From the NCBI GenBank assembly GCA_028874915.1, contig JAPPHA010000013.1:1-59206 (forward strand): a stretch of DNA of 59,206 nucleotides, read 5' to 3'. The stretch is from Paracoccaceae bacterium. GTDB lineage: Bacteria; Pseudomonadota; Alphaproteobacteria; Rhodobacterales; Rhodobacteraceae. The notes beneath the pieces were generated by a model, which had not been told where the DNA came from, ran no database searches, and saw only the letters and a list, made by a program, of their open reading frames with translations. Within the stretch, counting starts at the first letter, position 1; every line of letters starts with the position of its first letter. Position numbers and translations under genes: made by a program. Shown piece after piece: positions 44,489 to 53,808 of this stretch.

Positions 44489-46573
44489 ATGAAGGCGATC
44501 ACTGTTCTCAAGGCCACGACCTGGCTGGTGGCGGTCGCTTCCCTCGCCTTCATCCCCGGAGCCCGGGCGGCCACCCTCGATCCGGGACGCGTGTTCTCCG
44601 ACGAAGCGGCCCGGTCAAAGGAAAGGGCTGCAGAACTCTACGCAGCCGCGCTGCAACTGGTGGCCGGGGACTTTGTCGACAGCATCTCCTCCGATTCCTC
44701 CCGGGCTCTCCTGAATGCGCTCGAGGCGCCGGGTGCGATTCTCCCGGAGGGCCGCGGCAGCCTCGACGCGAACGAGATCCGGCGCTTCCGGGCGCTCGGT
44801 CTCCGGGCCGCAGCAGCTGACGGACAGCTGGCGGTCTGGGTGCTTCCGGGCGACCTTCGCAACAATGTCGGACGCGCCGAACTGGAACGCGCCTCCGAAC
44901 GGTTGCGTCTCGGGATGGTGGGTCGAATCGGTCCCGGCGGATTTCGGCAGGACGGCGTTCCCGTGTTGCCGATCCGGCCGGCGCTGGCCGACCGGTTGCC
45001 GGAATCGGCCTATGGCGTGGTCGTCGGCGTCCGGTCACCGGCCGACACGCTGACCGCGGGCGACGGTGTCGCCATGCGCCGCCAACCCTGTCCCGACGGA
45101 CAATATGGATTCGGCATCCGCGAGGAGCGCCCCTACCACCGGAGCGTAACCGGCGACGGCCAGGCGACGCTCGCGTGGACCGGCCCCTGGCGGTCCGTGT
45201 CCGTCGATTGCCAGGCGGAATCCGAACGCCACGTTGTGGCGGTAACCGATTGCCCGAACTCGCTCCCGGGCTGGGTCACCCACCGGGTCCGGCAGCAGAT
45301 CCGGAAACATCCCGACAATCCCTTCCTGTTCCAGATCCTTCAGGAACCGGCAGGACCCCAGAATGAACAGCGCCGGAACTGCGGTGGGAGCGGCAAGCGT
45401 TTCGATTCCCGCACAACGACCGAGACCGACCGGACTTCGCGCCCCTGCCACGCGGTCCATGCACCGGCGGGCCCGCCGGCGGAGCCGCCCTACAGCGGTA
45501 CCGTCCACTACGAGTGGCGGTTCCGGGTCGTGACCAGCCGGTTTCTCGATGACGATGGCAACAGTGTCGGGTCGGCGGTCCGGCGCCGTTACCCGATCGA
45601 CCCGGGCTGGCGGGAGGTGTCCGACACCTGTTCCCGGATCTTCACGCGGACGGTCAGTCGGCAGTTGGTTCCCGGCTGCCCGGCCAGTCATCCTCGCGGT
45701 GTCCGCTACCAGACGCAGTCAGGCGTGGAGACGGTCCGGGACGTCCGGAACACGGGTGAAGAGAGGCTTTCGGTCGTCTGGACCGGCGATCCGGTCGAGA
45801 CGACCAACACCTGCCACCGGGTCTGGACGAGGAGCGGTCCGGACGAGTTCCGGACGGCCGGTTGTGACCGGTACCGGCGGTTGACGACCGAGGTCTGGAG
45901 CGAATTCCACCGCACCGGCAACCGGCGCCTGGACCGGACTTCCGCCGGTGCCTGGGTCGTCATCGGCCGGGTCCCAAATTGTGGCGGTTCACGGAAGTCG
46001 GGTACGGACCGCGGCGACAACAATGGCAATAGAAACGGCGACGGCAGGCGTGAAGAACCGGATCACGGTTGGGACGTGGATGGCGATGGTGTCGCCGATT
46101 ACCACTCGGAGATACGCGCGCACGAAGTGATGGACACGCTGGATATCGACGGTCGTCCGAACCGGATTCACGACGGGTGCAGCAGTTCGACCTGTTCCGG
46201 CCTGACGAATCGGAATTACCGGAACGACGAAAACGGCGATGACAACAACGATGACGACGATTCGAACAACTGCTTCCTCACGACGGCCGTCGTAGACCAA
46301 TTGAGGGAGGCCGATGACGGCCCGACCCTGACGGCGCTCCGGCGGTTTCGGGATGGTTGGCTTGCATCGACGGCTGATGGACGACGGTTGATTGCCGAAT
46401 ACGAGCTGCTCGCGCCCCGAATCGTCGCGGCCATTCCGCCCGGCCATGAGGACTGGCGATGGATCGCACAACGGATCGAAAGAGCCCGGGACCTGATCGC
46501 GGCGGGGAGTCCGGTCGGCGCACTCTCGGTCTACCGGACCATGGTGACGACTCTTGAAGGGAAATGGCTGTAA
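44489..46573 (+). CDS. large secreted Cys-rich protein with CFLTTA domain
   Basis: 694 residues from MKAITVLKATTWLVAV, a signal peptide cleaved after PGARA. The open frame reaches a TTG at 44423. The first 200 residues (DEAARSKERAAELYAAALQL; QLAVWVLPGDLRNN) carry few Cys and resemble TraW-type or integrating-element proteins. The middle contains many paired Cys with Trp- and Arg-rich repeats (CHRVWTRSGPDEFR; CSRIFTRTVSRQ). Then come a Gly/Asn/Asp-rich linker with DVDGDGVADYHSE, a possible calcium loop, and a C-terminal domain NNCFLTTAVVDQLRE ... LRRFRDGWLAS, known from diverse exported proteins. Divergent from pilP with about 120 bp between. It may be a surface or pilus-associated factor. Confidence 0.65.
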   Translation: MKAITVLKATTWLVAVASLAFIPGARAATLDPGRVFSDEAARSKERAAELYAAALQLVAGDFVDSISSDSSRALLNALEAPGAILPEGRGSLDANEIRRFRALGLRAAAADGQLAVWVLPGDLRNNVGRAELERASERLRLGMVGRIGPGGFRQDGVPVLPIRPALADRLPESAYGVVVGVRSPADTLTAGDGVAMRRQPCPDGQYGFGIREERPYHRSVTGDGQATLAWTGPWRSVSVDCQAESERHVVAVTDCPNSLPGWVTHRVRQQIRKHPDNPFLFQILQEPAGPQNEQRRNCGGSGKRFDSRTTTETDRTSRPCHAVHAPAGPPAEPPYSGTVHYEWRFRVVTSRFLDDDGNSVGSAVRRRYPIDPGWREVSDTCSRIFTRTVSRQLVPGCPASHPRGVRYQTQSGVETVRDVRNTGEERLSVVWTGDPVETTNTCHRVWTRSGPDEFRTAGCDRYRRLTTEVWSEFHRTGNRRLDRTSAGAWVVIGRVPNCGGSRKSGTDRGDNNGNRNGDGRREEPDHGWDVDGDGVADYHSEIRAHEVMDTLDIDGRPNRIHDGCSSSTCSGLTNRNYRNDENGDDNNDDDDSNNCFLTTAVVDQLREADDGPTLTALRRFRDGWLASTADGRRLIAEYELLAPRIVAAIPPGHEDWRWIAQRIERARDLIAAGSPVGALSVYRTMVTTLEGKWL

Positions 46574-46977
46574 GACGCCTTGACCGGCCCCGGCGAACCC
46601 GCGCCGCAGTACGGCTGAACTTGTCCCCTGGTCCGACCGGCAAGGACGACATTGCGTGTGGGGCGAGCGAGGATGCCGCACAGCCAGATATCATGCGTGT
46701 ATTGAGTTGGCACCCGAAGTCCCTCTGGAGGCGGCTCCGGTTCGGCAGTTCGTGATTACTGCCGGGGCAACAGTAGGCGCCGTACCGTTCCTCGCAGTGA
46801 CTTGTTGTCGAAAGCCGGATCATCCACGAACAGACAGAGGACCGCCCGGGATTTGCGAGATGTCGCCCCGTGAAAAGACGCGAGGTTCATCAGGGCCATC
46901 GCCGGCAGCTAGGCGCACGATGCGTTGAACGGCCCGCAACGCCAAGTCGGCCAACGGCCTTGAATCCACAAAAATCA
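46574..46977. other. no supported gene
   Basis: About 400 bases after the secreted protein gene. I see no frame with a start, ribosome site and motif, and no clear terminator hairpin. It should contain the promoter of the AbrB-type gene. Confidence 0.35.
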
Positions 46978-47244
46978 ATGCACGAAAACAGAATCAAGGC
47001 GGAACATGAAACGGCAACAACCGCAATCGCCAAAGGGCACCACACGTCGCTCCCGAAGGGGGTCCGCAAGGCCCTCGGCGCCGGTTCCGGGGACCGGCTG
47101 CAGACCGTCATCGAGGACGACACGGTATGGCTCACCGCCGTCAAGCCTGTCGGGCGGTCTTACGATATGCACGAGCAAAACGGGCTCGTGCTGCCGATCG
47201 AAGACATGGACCACGGAATTGTCGAGGGTGCAGCCAGGAAGTGA
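46978..47244 (+). CDS. AbrB/VapB-type antitoxin
   Basis: 88 residues from MHENRIKAEHETATTA. The segment TTAIAKGHHTSLPKGVRKAL, then GAGSGDRLQTVIEDDTVWL, is the swapped-hairpin AbrB DNA-binding domain, and the remainder (DMHEQNGLVLPIEDMDHGIV) is the toxin-binding tail. The PIN-type toxin frame starts at GTG 47242, overlapping the stop by 3 bp as in VapBC loci, but it is only a stump. No SD is visible. An orphan antitoxin. Confidence 0.65.
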   Translation: MHENRIKAEHETATTAIAKGHHTSLPKGVRKALGAGSGDRLQTVIEDDTVWLTAVKPVGRSYDMHEQNGLVLPIEDMDHGIVEGAARK

Positions 47245-47330
47245 TCGCGCCAGGCACCGATGTTCTCATGCGTTTCATGGTGGCCGATGACCAGCGGCCG
47301 GCCAACCGCCGCGAGATCACTTCTGGAGCT
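47242..47330 (+). pseudogene. PIN-domain toxin stump (VapC-type)
   Basis: The GTG frame reads VIAPGTDVLMRFMVADDQRP. This is the first strand and helix of a PIN domain (normally ALDTNVLVRFLVADD), with the first catalytic Asp replaced by Gly. After about 30 residues homology stops and the frame runs into the repeat region. Not functional. Confidence 0.5.
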
Positions 47331-47424
47331 GAGTGTTACGATCGGGACTGCGGCCGGACAGCGCCGGCTCGTGACTGCGAGCTTGCCAAGCCAATGCGTT
47401 TGCGCCCGCGGCCAATGAACGGAC

Positions 47425-47712
47425 AACCTTTCATTGGTTGTGACGTCTGGGGATGGCAAGACACGGCCTGCCGCTCCTTCCGGCCAGTCGACGTCGCCAG
47501 CGATGCAGCCGTCCGCTTTGCCTACTCCCGGGCCGCCGCCAAGAGTGGTCGCGGCCAGCGGCGCGACCGCGCACCCACCCGGAAGAGGACAGGAACCGAG
47601 GGTCCGCCGGCGGCCACCTGACCCCCGGATGCCCCTTCGAAAGGCAGTTCACTGCCAAGGGTACGCGATGGGCCTACATTGATCTGGACTCCGAACCTTG
47701 GCCGATCCACAC
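47425..47712 (+). repeat. imperfect direct repeat, copy A
   Basis: About 290 bases that match copy B at 49445-49735 in the same orientation. Shared blocks include TGGTCGCGGCCAGCGGCGCG and AAGGGTACGCGATGGG. Both copies keep a minus-strand reading frame with common residues (AARE.AKR.A.L.T.T.R); copy A has a TAG inside it. Probably a duplicated, decayed small gene. Confidence 0.6.
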
Positions 47713-47894
47713 CGACAGGGCCGGACGGAGTCACCACGACCGGACCAGCCTTGTCAGGTCCGGGACGGCAAATGTCTCGAAACCGGCGCGCAAGCGCTTT
47801 TGGACGCCGCGTCCGACTTGGGCGGTGTTCCATTCGATGATAATGGTTCCGAACAGATTGAGGCCGCCGATCCTGTAGGGCCCTTTACGTCCTG

Positions 47895-48974
47895 TCACCA
47901 GGGTCGTGGCGGCCTTGATGGATCCGGTATGGCGAACGGGTCATCCGGATCGTTCCTGTTGCGTCCGAGCACCGGTTCCTGCCCCTCTCCGGGCTGCGGC
48001 TCGGGCGGATAGTAGACCCCCTTGTTCGTGACCCCGCCGTTGGCGTGCAGCATGACCTGGTCTCCGGAAAAGACCTGTTCGGCCCGAAGTGTGGCATCAC
48101 TGCATCTCAGTTCGCCACGGATGCCCAGATAGTCAACGAATGCGCGGAAGTTTCCCTTGTCGGCCAACTGCAGCGCGGCCAGGTAAGCCGGCTTGTCGTC
48201 TGCGTGGATGACTGGTGGAAACTCTCCGGCCTTGATGTACGGATACGCCATCAGCAGCCGGGAGACCCTTCCGTTGCCGTCCTGAAACGGGTGGATCCGG
48301 ACAAACTCGTGGTGCAGCCAGGCGGCCTCGACCTCGGGAGCCAGGTCCTCGTGACCGCGATGGAATTCGAGGAAACGGTCCATTTCGCTCTGGACCTGTT
48401 CCGGGGGGCAGTATTCATGGACCACCCCGTCCGGACGCCGGGGGTTGTTTGGACGGACCTTGTAATCGCCGCGGCGAAGTGGAATCTGTTTTCGGTTGCC
48501 GAAAGGATCAATTCCGGCTGCTGTCTCCTGGTGCCGGGTCATCAGGGCGTGCCATTCCTTGATGACATGATTGGACATCGGCCGCTCGTTCTTCACCGTC
48601 GCGAACACCATTTCCAGGGCCGCTTCCTGGTCTACGAGCAAGCCCTTCAGCGTTGCGTCATCAATGGCCGTTACGGAATGAGTCCCGCGGACGCTTTCGA
48701 ATCCTTCCGTGATCAGAGTTTCGGTGATCCCGGCCGGGAGCCTGTACAGGCCCTCGATTTGGCCGGTCTCGATCGCGAAGGCCCGTTTCTGTTCCTTCAG
48801 CCAGACATCCATAAGGGACCGGTCGATGTCCGGGTTTTCGAGTTTGTGTCTCGCGGCCGCCCAGCGACGAGCGGCTTCGCGGGCACCCGCATGGGTCCAG
48901 TCCCGGCACTCGCTCGGAAGATCGCGCACGGGGCGCCAGACGGCATCTATGGGTTTCCGGTTCTCTGACGGCAT
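47895..48974 (-). CDS. Fic-domain adenylyltransferase-like protein
   Basis: 359 residues. The Fic core motif HPFQDGNGRVSR (residues about 227-238) is complete with the catalytic His. An inhibitory helix motif T-G-Q-I-E-G is found at residues 70-75 (S/TxxxE-G/N type), placing it in class II, where the N-terminal helix blocks ATP binding. Other Fic elements: HEYCPPEQVQSEM and GEFPPVIHADDKPAYLAAL. A Pro-rich tail ends the protein. Such proteins usually transfer AMP to a target protein and are self-inhibited. There is no separate antitoxin gene, consistent with class II. It is flanked by the two copies of a 290-bp repeat. Confidence 0.85.
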   Translation of the reverse strand: MPSENRKPIDAVWRPVRDLPSECRDWTHAGAREAARRWAAARHKLENPDIDRSLMDVWLKEQKRAFAIETGQIEGLYRLPAGITETLITEGFESVRGTHSVTAIDDATLKGLLVDQEAALEMVFATVKNERPMSNHVIKEWHALMTRHQETAAGIDPFGNRKQIPLRRGDYKVRPNNPRRPDGVVHEYCPPEQVQSEMDRFLEFHRGHEDLAPEVEAAWLHHEFVRIHPFQDGNGRVSRLLMAYPYIKAGEFPPVIHADDKPAYLAALQLADKGNFRAFVDYLGIRGELRCSDATLRAEQVFSGDQVMLHANGGVTNKGVYYPPEPQPGEGQEPVLGRNRNDPDDPFAIPDPSRPPRPW

Positions 48975-49070
48975 GAAGGGCTTGTAACACTTTGCCAGAC
49001 GGTTGTCCGCGCTGGTCTTGCCTCGGCGTGCACCACGATTTGACCGGGGCGCAACCGTCGGGAAGCGCGG

Positions 49071-49306
49071 GTGCTAAGGGCGAGACTGGCAGAGGCTGAA
49101 CTGGTCTTTTTCAACGATCCGTTACTGGTGGTGCCGGACATGAAGCCGAGCGCCGAAGACCTGCGACTTCACGCATTGGGTCATACAGACGACGGTCGGT
49201 TTCTGCACATCAGTATTGCCCTGCGGAACGCAGGAACCTTTTCCGTGTGACTTCAGCGCGCAACATGAGCCGCAAGGAGAAAGCCTTCTATGTCCCGGAA
49301 GTTTAA
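49071..49306 (+). pseudogene. BrnT-like toxin, frameshifted
   Basis: The first frame reads RARLAEAELVFFNDPLLVVP and HALGHTDDGRFLHISIALRN and ends at TGA 49248. The overlapping next frame gives FRVTSARNMSRKEKAFYVPE and stops at 49306. Together they make the second half of a BrnT-type RNase toxin (FFNDPL ... RVISAR.MSRKE). The N-terminal catalytic part and start codon are missing and a -1/+1 shift lies near 49240. It overlaps the antitoxin start. Confidence 0.55.
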
Positions 49307-49424
49307 CCCGACACCCAAATTTGCGACTGAGACAGAAGAGCGCACCTTCCGGGAGCAGCAAGACTCCACTGACCATGTAAACTGGTCATCGGCCGAACAT
49401 GTCCGCATGCCAAGCCAACGCAAT
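49290..49424 (+). pseudogene. BrnA-like antitoxin, truncated
   Basis: ATG 49290 overlaps the BrnT relic. MSRKFNPTPKFATETEERTF followed by EQQDSTDHVNWSSAEHVRMP is the N-terminal half of a CopG/BrnA-type antitoxin. The ribbon-helix-helix part that should follow is replaced by repeat copy B sequence, so the gene was cut at this junction. The frame continues meaninglessly to 49643. Confidence 0.55.
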
Positions 49425-49444
49425 TGCGCCTGTGGCAGACGAAA

Positions 49445-49735
49445 GGACGACCTTTCTTCGGTTGCGCCGACTGGGTATGGCGAGACACGGTCTGCCGCAC
49501 GTCCCGGTCGGTCGTTGTCGCCGGCAATTCAGCCTTCCGCTTCGCCAACTCCCGGGCCGCGCCAAGAATGGTCGCGGCCAGCGGCGCGACCGCGCACCCT
49601 CCGAAAAAGAACAGGAGCCGGGCCTCCGGCGGCGGCCGCCTGACCCCCGGGGGCCCGTCGAAAGGCAGTTCACCGACAAGGGTACGCGATGGGTTTACAT
49701 CGATCGGGACTCCGATCCTCGGCCAAATTGGCCGA
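49445..49735 (+). repeat. imperfect direct repeat, copy B
   Basis: Second copy of the 290-base repeat (see 47425-47712). Here the minus-strand frame is open and reads LFFFGGCAVAPLAATILGAA, then RELAKRKAELPATTTDRDV, which looks like a membrane-associated helical protein, so copy B is the better preserved. It sits immediately downstream of the autotransporter gene. Confidence 0.6.
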
Positions 49736-49931
49736 CCCGGGTAGGGTGGCAACCGCGAGTTCACTGTCGATAACCATTCTGCCGTTTTGCTCGCGCGCGC
49801 GGCACCGGGAAGCCGGACCAACAATTGCCACAAACGGATTGATCCCGTTTGACGGTTTCCGTCAGAACCACCGGCCTTGTGAACGGCTGCCTGTCGGTTT
49901 TGGCAACCGCAGTTTGCGAAGCGTGTTCTCG

Positions 49932-52220
49932 TCAGAAAGCGATCGTCCAGCCCGACAGCACCGTCAGGTCCGGGTCCGCATGCTTGCGGTGTCCGGGCTC
50001 GTGGGAGAGGACGGCACCAAGGTGAAGGTTTCCACGTCCGAGCGGCTGTTGCCAATGCAGCTCCAGGTCCAGTTGCCGTCCGCTTGGCTCGAAGCCGAGG
50101 GCCACGGCATCGCGAACCACCTCGCCGGACTTCGTCCGCCCCACGGGCAGGTGAAGCTCCGCGTGACCGCTTTCGGTCCGCAGCGGCTGCGAGAACGAGA
50201 CACGGAATGCACTCCCTTTGCCGGTCGGCCGGGTGGCATGGAGCGAGAACGCACTCGTGGCAAGGTCCGAGAGGCCATGCAGCAATCCGTCATGCATCCG
50301 CGCGTTCACAGTTCCGACTTCCGCATTGAAGCCCAACTGCCACGCGCCAAGCCCGGTATCGGCTTCTATGCCCGCAAATGTCGTGCCCGCCGAGAGGCGC
50401 CCGAAGGCTCCGTCCGCCACGGCGCCGAGCAGGGAATGCGGTTCCTCCGTCCTGCCGGCCCTGAACCTGACAGGAGCATCGGAAAACTGCCACACGAGCG
50501 ACACGAGCGACATATCCGCCAGGGCGGCCCGATTGCCCACGCCCTCCGTGGTCTGTGCGGTCGCGGTCAGGGAGGCCGTGATCGGGAGGGTCAGGACGAG
50601 GCTCTGTCCGGCAAGCCCGAAATGGCTCGCCCGTGCAACGGCGGAACCCGTGGAATCCGTGAGGCGCAGGGCCGGGGTGGCCCCGCCGGACTGCGGGAAT
50701 TCGCCGAACAGGAGAATCGGCACCGCATCGTCGGGTGCGCTGTCCGGGGTCTGGATCGTCCTGTTGAAGAACTCCCGAAGCCGCGCGGCCTGGGAAGGCC
50801 CGGCTGCCGGCGTAGCGAAACGTCCGGCCGGGTGCCAGAACGGCGCGCCGAGCGAATCGAAAGCGGCCATCTCGCGCCCGGCGAGCGACAGTTCTACGGA
50901 ATCACCGAAGGCAGAGCCGAGCTCAAGGCTCGTCTGCTGAAGCGTGGAACCCGGACCGTTCACGCGGTTGCTGACGACGACGGTTTCCTCGCCCACCGGC
51001 GAAGTGGCGGTTCCGAGGTCCATCAGGCCGCGCCCGTAGATCTCGGCGTCGGCATACGGACCGGTCCGGTCGGCCGTCTCGAGCATTCGCGCGAGGAGAT
51101 CCGTGTTGGAAAGCTGCCCCCTGAAATACTGCTTCATCAGCGCGAGACCACCCGTCACCATCGGCGCTGCATACGACGTGCCACTTCCTCTGGCGGTTCC
51201 ACGTCCCGGGCCGTCTGCGAAAGGTCCGAAATAGGCAACCCGGACGAGGCTTCCCGGGGCCGCGAGGCAGTATTCGGTCGCAATGCCGCAACGGTTGGAG
51301 AAGTCGGTGATTTCGCCGTCCTCGCCGATGGCTACGACGGCGACCGTATGCCCCCGAAGCTCCGGCAGGCGCGCGGCGAGACCGCTGAGAGTGCCAGGCG
51401 ACACGGCGTCCACGACACCGTCGACACATTCGATGACCGGGACGTCGCAAGGCGTTTCATGCGCATTGCCCGCGGCCCAGACAAAAACCACCTTTTCGTC
51501 GGAGTCGGCCTGCGCAAACGTCGCCGCAACTGCCGCCATATGCTCCCGGAGTTCCGCCTCGCTGAAGTTGTCGATGACGCCGGAGACACCGAGGCTCAGG
51601 TTCAGGAAGTCGATGCTTCGACCCTCATAGCTCCAGGACAGGATCTCGTCGCCGGTTTCCGAAAAAAATTCGGATATGCCCGGAAGGTCTTCAAGCGTGA
51701 TCGGATCGTAGAGTTCCGGCGCCGTTCCGAGAGGCATCGCGAACATGACAAGATCGGCGCCCCAGGCCACGCCGTACGTATCGGCAGCCCAGTCCGGATC
51801 GTCCTCCCCCGCGATAATGCTTGCCACGGCCGTTCCATGGGAGAATTCGCTGCCGTCCTCGTCACTGGCCCCAGCTATGAATCGTTCGATGATGTTCTTG
51901 TTGATGAAGGCGGGATGAGCGGTGTCGATCCCCGTGTCCAGGACGCCTACGAGAACGCCCTCGCCAGGTTCGGTATCGGGTCCGAACTTCAATTCAAGGT
52001 TCGCATAGGCTTCCGGAAGGTTGATCGCTTCGAAGCCCCACTGCCTTTGAGTGGCGGGATCGTCCGAGTAGGCTGCCGCCGTTTCTTCGACAAGTTGCCT
52101 GAACTCCTCGTCGTCTAGGCAGCCGTCTTCGTGGGTGTCGATGCACGAGGTCACGGAGCATGCGGACAACCCCATTGACATCAAGGCGGTCGTGACGCAC
52201 AGGCGAAGAAGTGAAGTCAT
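49932..52220 (-). CDS. lipoprotein subtilase autotransporter (NalP-like)
   Basis: 762 residues from MTSLLRLCVTTALMSM. The signal ends in a lipobox (LSAC, Cys-21). The passenger is an S8 protease: VLDTGID with Asp-95, SHGTAVAS with His-128, and GTSYAAPMV with the catalytic Ser near 348. Cys pairs near residues 270-320 may form disulfides. The C-terminal 260 residues are a beta-barrel with alternating aromatic strands, ending WTIAF as outer-membrane proteins do. NalP/AspA of Neisseria share lipobox, subtilase and barrel. It is probably exposed on the cell surface and cleaves other surface proteins. The upstream open frame to 52232 begins with TTG, so I use the ATG. Confidence 0.85.
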   Translation of the reverse strand: MTSLLRLCVTTALMSMGLSACSVTSCIDTHEDGCLDDEEFRQLVEETAAAYSDDPATQRQWGFEAINLPEAYANLELKFGPDTEPGEGVLVGVLDTGIDTAHPAFINKNIIERFIAGASDEDGSEFSHGTAVASIIAGEDDPDWAADTYGVAWGADLVMFAMPLGTAPELYDPITLEDLPGISEFFSETGDEILSWSYEGRSIDFLNLSLGVSGVIDNFSEAELREHMAAVAATFAQADSDEKVVFVWAAGNAHETPCDVPVIECVDGVVDAVSPGTLSGLAARLPELRGHTVAVVAIGEDGEITDFSNRCGIATEYCLAAPGSLVRVAYFGPFADGPGRGTARGSGTSYAAPMVTGGLALMKQYFRGQLSNTDLLARMLETADRTGPYADAEIYGRGLMDLGTATSPVGEETVVVSNRVNGPGSTLQQTSLELGSAFGDSVELSLAGREMAAFDSLGAPFWHPAGRFATPAAGPSQAARLREFFNRTIQTPDSAPDDAVPILLFGEFPQSGGATPALRLTDSTGSAVARASHFGLAGQSLVLTLPITASLTATAQTTEGVGNRAALADMSLVSLVWQFSDAPVRFRAGRTEEPHSLLGAVADGAFGRLSAGTTFAGIEADTGLGAWQLGFNAEVGTVNARMHDGLLHGLSDLATSAFSLHATRPTGKGSAFRVSFSQPLRTESGHAELHLPVGRTKSGEVVRDAVALGFEPSGRQLDLELHWQQPLGRGNLHLGAVLSHEPGHRKHADPDLTVLSGWTIAF

Positions 52221-52234
52221 GGTTCTATCCAACC

Positions 52235-52456
52235 TCAGTTATGAAAAGTGGCGGTGAGGCCTGACATTTCGGCCTTTGATCGCGAAGCGTGGTGGCCATC
52301 AAGCATGCCAAGGATGTGCACGAAAGCACTGACCGGGGACTGGTGCCGGCTGTGCTTCAGGTCCAGGTCAGTTCTGGGCCTGTCGAACATGGTTTCGATC
52401 TGAAACCGCTCGCGCCGGCCGCTTGTCGATCGGTGGAGCGGGATGGTCGCGCGCAC
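52235..52456 (-). pseudogene. IS982-like transposase C-terminal relic
   Basis: Reads RRERFQIETMFDRPRTDLDL, then KHSRHQSPVSAFVHILG. This matches the last catalytic region of IS982-type transposases (RF.IET.FD..K....HSRHRSP.NA.VH.LA), including the Glu of the DDE triad. The N-terminal two thirds are absent and the tail ends shortly after. Immediately upstream of the autotransporter gene. Confidence 0.45.
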
Positions 52457-53577
52457 TTCCGGTCGTTTGCAATGCGGATATAACCGTCAAGACAGAAGAA
52501 GAACGTTGCGGGCGACAACGACACGGGTTCTTCAACTGCTGGGTCGGCATGAAACTGACTTGATACACGCATGACGTGATTTGGGAATCCCTCAAAAAAC
52601 CGCCGCCTATCCAGAATTGAGGTTGTCCTCGTTCATCTGCTGGCAGCGCTTGGCGGCCATTGGTCACCAGACTGTTCGAAAGGTCAAGGCCGCTGCAAGC
52701 AGGAAACTGGATGAGACCTTGGACATCGCGGACTGATCACGGCCGGGCCTTGCAGTCTGACAGTTTCTTTTTGCGCCAGAAACTGCTTGACGGTCGCCAT
52801 GGTAGTTCCTTGTCCCTAACCGGCTTCGGCGGGTTCACGGGAATCGATTCCAATGCAGGCCGTATGACAGCAACTCAGTGAGTGGCCGCGAACTCTGTCG
52901 TTGATCTGAACAGCGCTCCGGTCCGATCGAGCATGCCCTCGCGCAGGGGTGAGCCCGCGGCACGGCCAATGTGGACCTGAACGTGGTCCGCAATACCATG
53001 CTTAAGGACGGCGGCGGGTGCTCGGCGGAGGGGGCGTTTGTAGGTACAATCTTTCTGATACCTGAAATCGATTGAATGGCCGCCTGGTCGTGACTGTTCG
53101 AGTTTGCTCGCTTCATCATGGAGCGCTCTTCGCATGATTTCGGGCGTATCTGCCCGTGCCGCCGCCGACCCCGCCGCGATGGAGGCTCTCTCGGACGCAT
53201 GCTTTGGGCGGGTGCCAACTGTCCGTACTCCGCCATTACGATTGACGACCGAGACCAGCACCAAACTCGAGATCCAACGGCGGCTGAAAACTGAAACACG
53301 CGGGCGTCGTGAAACAGTTCTTGCCATCATCGGCAGACCCCGAACTGAAGATAGGGGGTGCAGGATGGAGGATGGGTCGCGTGGCCGGAGTCTTGGCCCG
53401 GCCAAGGCCCCGTGTATGACAATTGAGAAATACACCAGGGACACCGGGCTCCCGTCCGCCGCCTCGCCCCCGAATCCGGGACAATCGACTCCGACCCGGA
53501 AATCGATTGTGTCAAATGAGCTGGGCTTGTACCGGCCTTCTAATTAGCTTAGTTTGTGGACTAAGGGAGGATTCGGG
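52457..53577. other. decayed intergenic region
   Basis: About 1.1 kb without a supportable gene. A minus-strand ATG at about 52801 with AAGGA upstream starts MATVKQFLAQKETVRLQGPA, which resembles the start of CBS-domain proteins but is lost after 20-30 codons. A TAGCTTAGTTTGTGGACTAAG stretch near 53546 precedes the Phd gene and may hold its promoter or operator. Confidence 0.3.
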
Positions 53578-53808
53578 ATGAAAATCGTGAACATGCATGA
53601 GGCCAAGACAAATTTGTCCAGGTTGGTGGCTGCAGCCGAACAGGGCGAAGGATTCATCATTGCGCGCGCCGGCAAGCCCCTCGTGAAGGTCGAAGCCATC
53701 GCACCTGAGAATCCTCGCCGTCTTGGCTTTCTGGCCGGGCAGGGATCCATTCCCGACGACTTTGATCGTTTGGGGGCAGAGGAGATCACGGAGGCATTCC
53801 TGCGGTGA
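53578..53808 (+). CDS. Phd/YefM-family antitoxin
   Basis: 76 residues from MKIVNMHEAKTNLSRLVAAA with GGGAGG 7 nt upstream. This is the standard Phd fold N-terminus that binds DNA as a dimer; the C-terminal part (PDDFDRLGAEEITEAFLR) is the toxin-binding helix. It overlaps the next gene in GTGA. It should repress its own operon and neutralise the PIN toxin. Confidence 0.85.
   Translation: MKIVNMHEAKTNLSRLVAAAEQGEGFIIARAGKPLVKVEAIAPENPRRLGFLAGQGSIPDDFDRLGAEEITEAFLR

Noticed and set aside
49689-52118. 809-codon plus-strand frame
   Set aside because: Antisense to the subtilase autotransporter, which shows the full catalytic triad.
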